64,000 nt of DNA, from the NCBI GenBank assembly GCA_963707135.1, contig CAVPOY010000011.1:62001-126000 (forward strand), written 5' to 3'. Under the pieces are notes generated by a model, which made no database searches, was not told the DNA's origin, and was given only the letters and a program-made list of their open reading frames with translations. The stretch's first letter is position 1, and every line of letters begins with the position of its first letter. The DNA comes from JBGSTR01 sp963707135. Lineage in GTDB: Bacteria; Pseudomonadota; Gammaproteobacteria; Chromatiales; Chromatiaceae. The position numbers were made by a program, and so were the translations under genes. Below are positions 63,871-64,000 of the stretch, in pieces.

Positions 63871-64000
63871 GATCCCGGGACCCGCTCGCGTGAGAGCAGA
63901 GATGCCGGATCGAACTCGTCCAATCGGCGTGGCTTTCCACGCGATGGCGCCTTTACCAATCCCGCAAGGTCGGAGACGACCGCCTCGTGAACGGTTCGGG
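63867..64000 (-). CDS. Antitoxin partner of the PIN toxin, N-terminus beyond window
   Basis: The leftward frame reads RTVHEAVVSDLAGLVKAPSR, GKPRRLDEFDPASLLSRERV, PGS and a stop. The visible 43 residues are a C-terminal tail with a basic patch and the LDEFDPASLLSRERVPGS end that would wrap the toxin. The DNA-binding domain is outside the window. The family cannot be fixed; it is called antitoxin from the four-base overlap with the PIN gene. Confidence 0.7.
   Translation of the reverse strand, partial: RTVHEAVVSDLAGLVKAPSRGKPRRLDEFDPASLLSRERVPGS

Overview
The window is high-GC (about 65-70 % by eye), densely packed chromosomal DNA. A soxXA-soxK-soxL thiosulfate-oxidation cluster, a heme d1 (nir) biosynthesis operon, many c-type cytochromes and a DsrC/TusE-like protein point to a sulfur-oxidising, denitrification-capable gammaproteobacterium of the Chromatiales/Ectothiorhodospiraceae type. 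That placement is an inference from gene content. No rRNA, tRNA or CRISPR array was seen.

Layout. 1-8.6 kb holds housekeeping and envelope genes: a YyaL-type thioredoxin-domain protein cut by the left edge, rlmI, an L,D-transpeptidase lipoprotein, a phosphatase with the glucan-phosphatase signature, a membrane protein, a double-domain SagB-like oxidoreductase and a Na/Pi symporter. 8.7-12.1 kb is a secreted beta-helix/FG-GAP protein gene flanked by a relic copy of its own 3' end and downstream DNA. 12.7-15.3 kb is soxX-soxA-soxK-soxL, with soxL frameshifted. 15.8-19.2 kb has a GlcG/HbpS protein, IS and RAYT scars, a small exported protein and two methyltransferases. 19.5-24.6 kb is a GldA/GldFG/DUF4340 ABC system. 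24.7-28.8 kb has a diheme cytochrome with a partner gene, then about 2 kb of decayed genes including an mddA-like pseudogene.

28.8-33.6 kb is a same-strand run: a DsrC-like domain fused to a beta-rich domain and lacking the catalytic cysteines, ptsP, hemerythrin, a CBS protein and an HPP-family membrane protein. After a LysR regulator, a Met-rich cytochrome lipoprotein and a sterol-desaturase-family protein, 36.8-42.9 kb is the heme d1 operon nirE-nirC-nirF-three siroheme-decarboxylase ORFs (one a two-domain fusion)-nirJ-cytochrome c'-like, transcribed leftward behind a perfect Fnr/Dnr-type palindrome at 43007-43020. No nirS is present in the window.

43.3-49.0 kb is an envelope cluster: SYLF protein, phospholipase-D lipoprotein, DUF4239 protein, small exported proteins and an outer-membrane barrel. 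49.1-60.9 kb is a leftward block of two sulfatases, two DUF3604 proteins, an outer-membrane barrel, a PpiC-type isomerase and three HupE/UreJ-like membrane proteins, with an AraC regulator divergent at its head. A short relic of the isomerase gene follows the upstream DUF3604 gene, so the DUF3604-isomerase unit was once duplicated. This block is the best candidate for an uncharacterised system. The window ends with a 5'-truncated MltF-like transglycosylase and a VapC-type PIN toxin with its antitoxin.

Eight genes, seven of them between 44 and 60 kb, carry single-base frameshifts although the frames on both sides stay open and family-like. Consensus errors are as likely as real decay, so corrected gene models are given.
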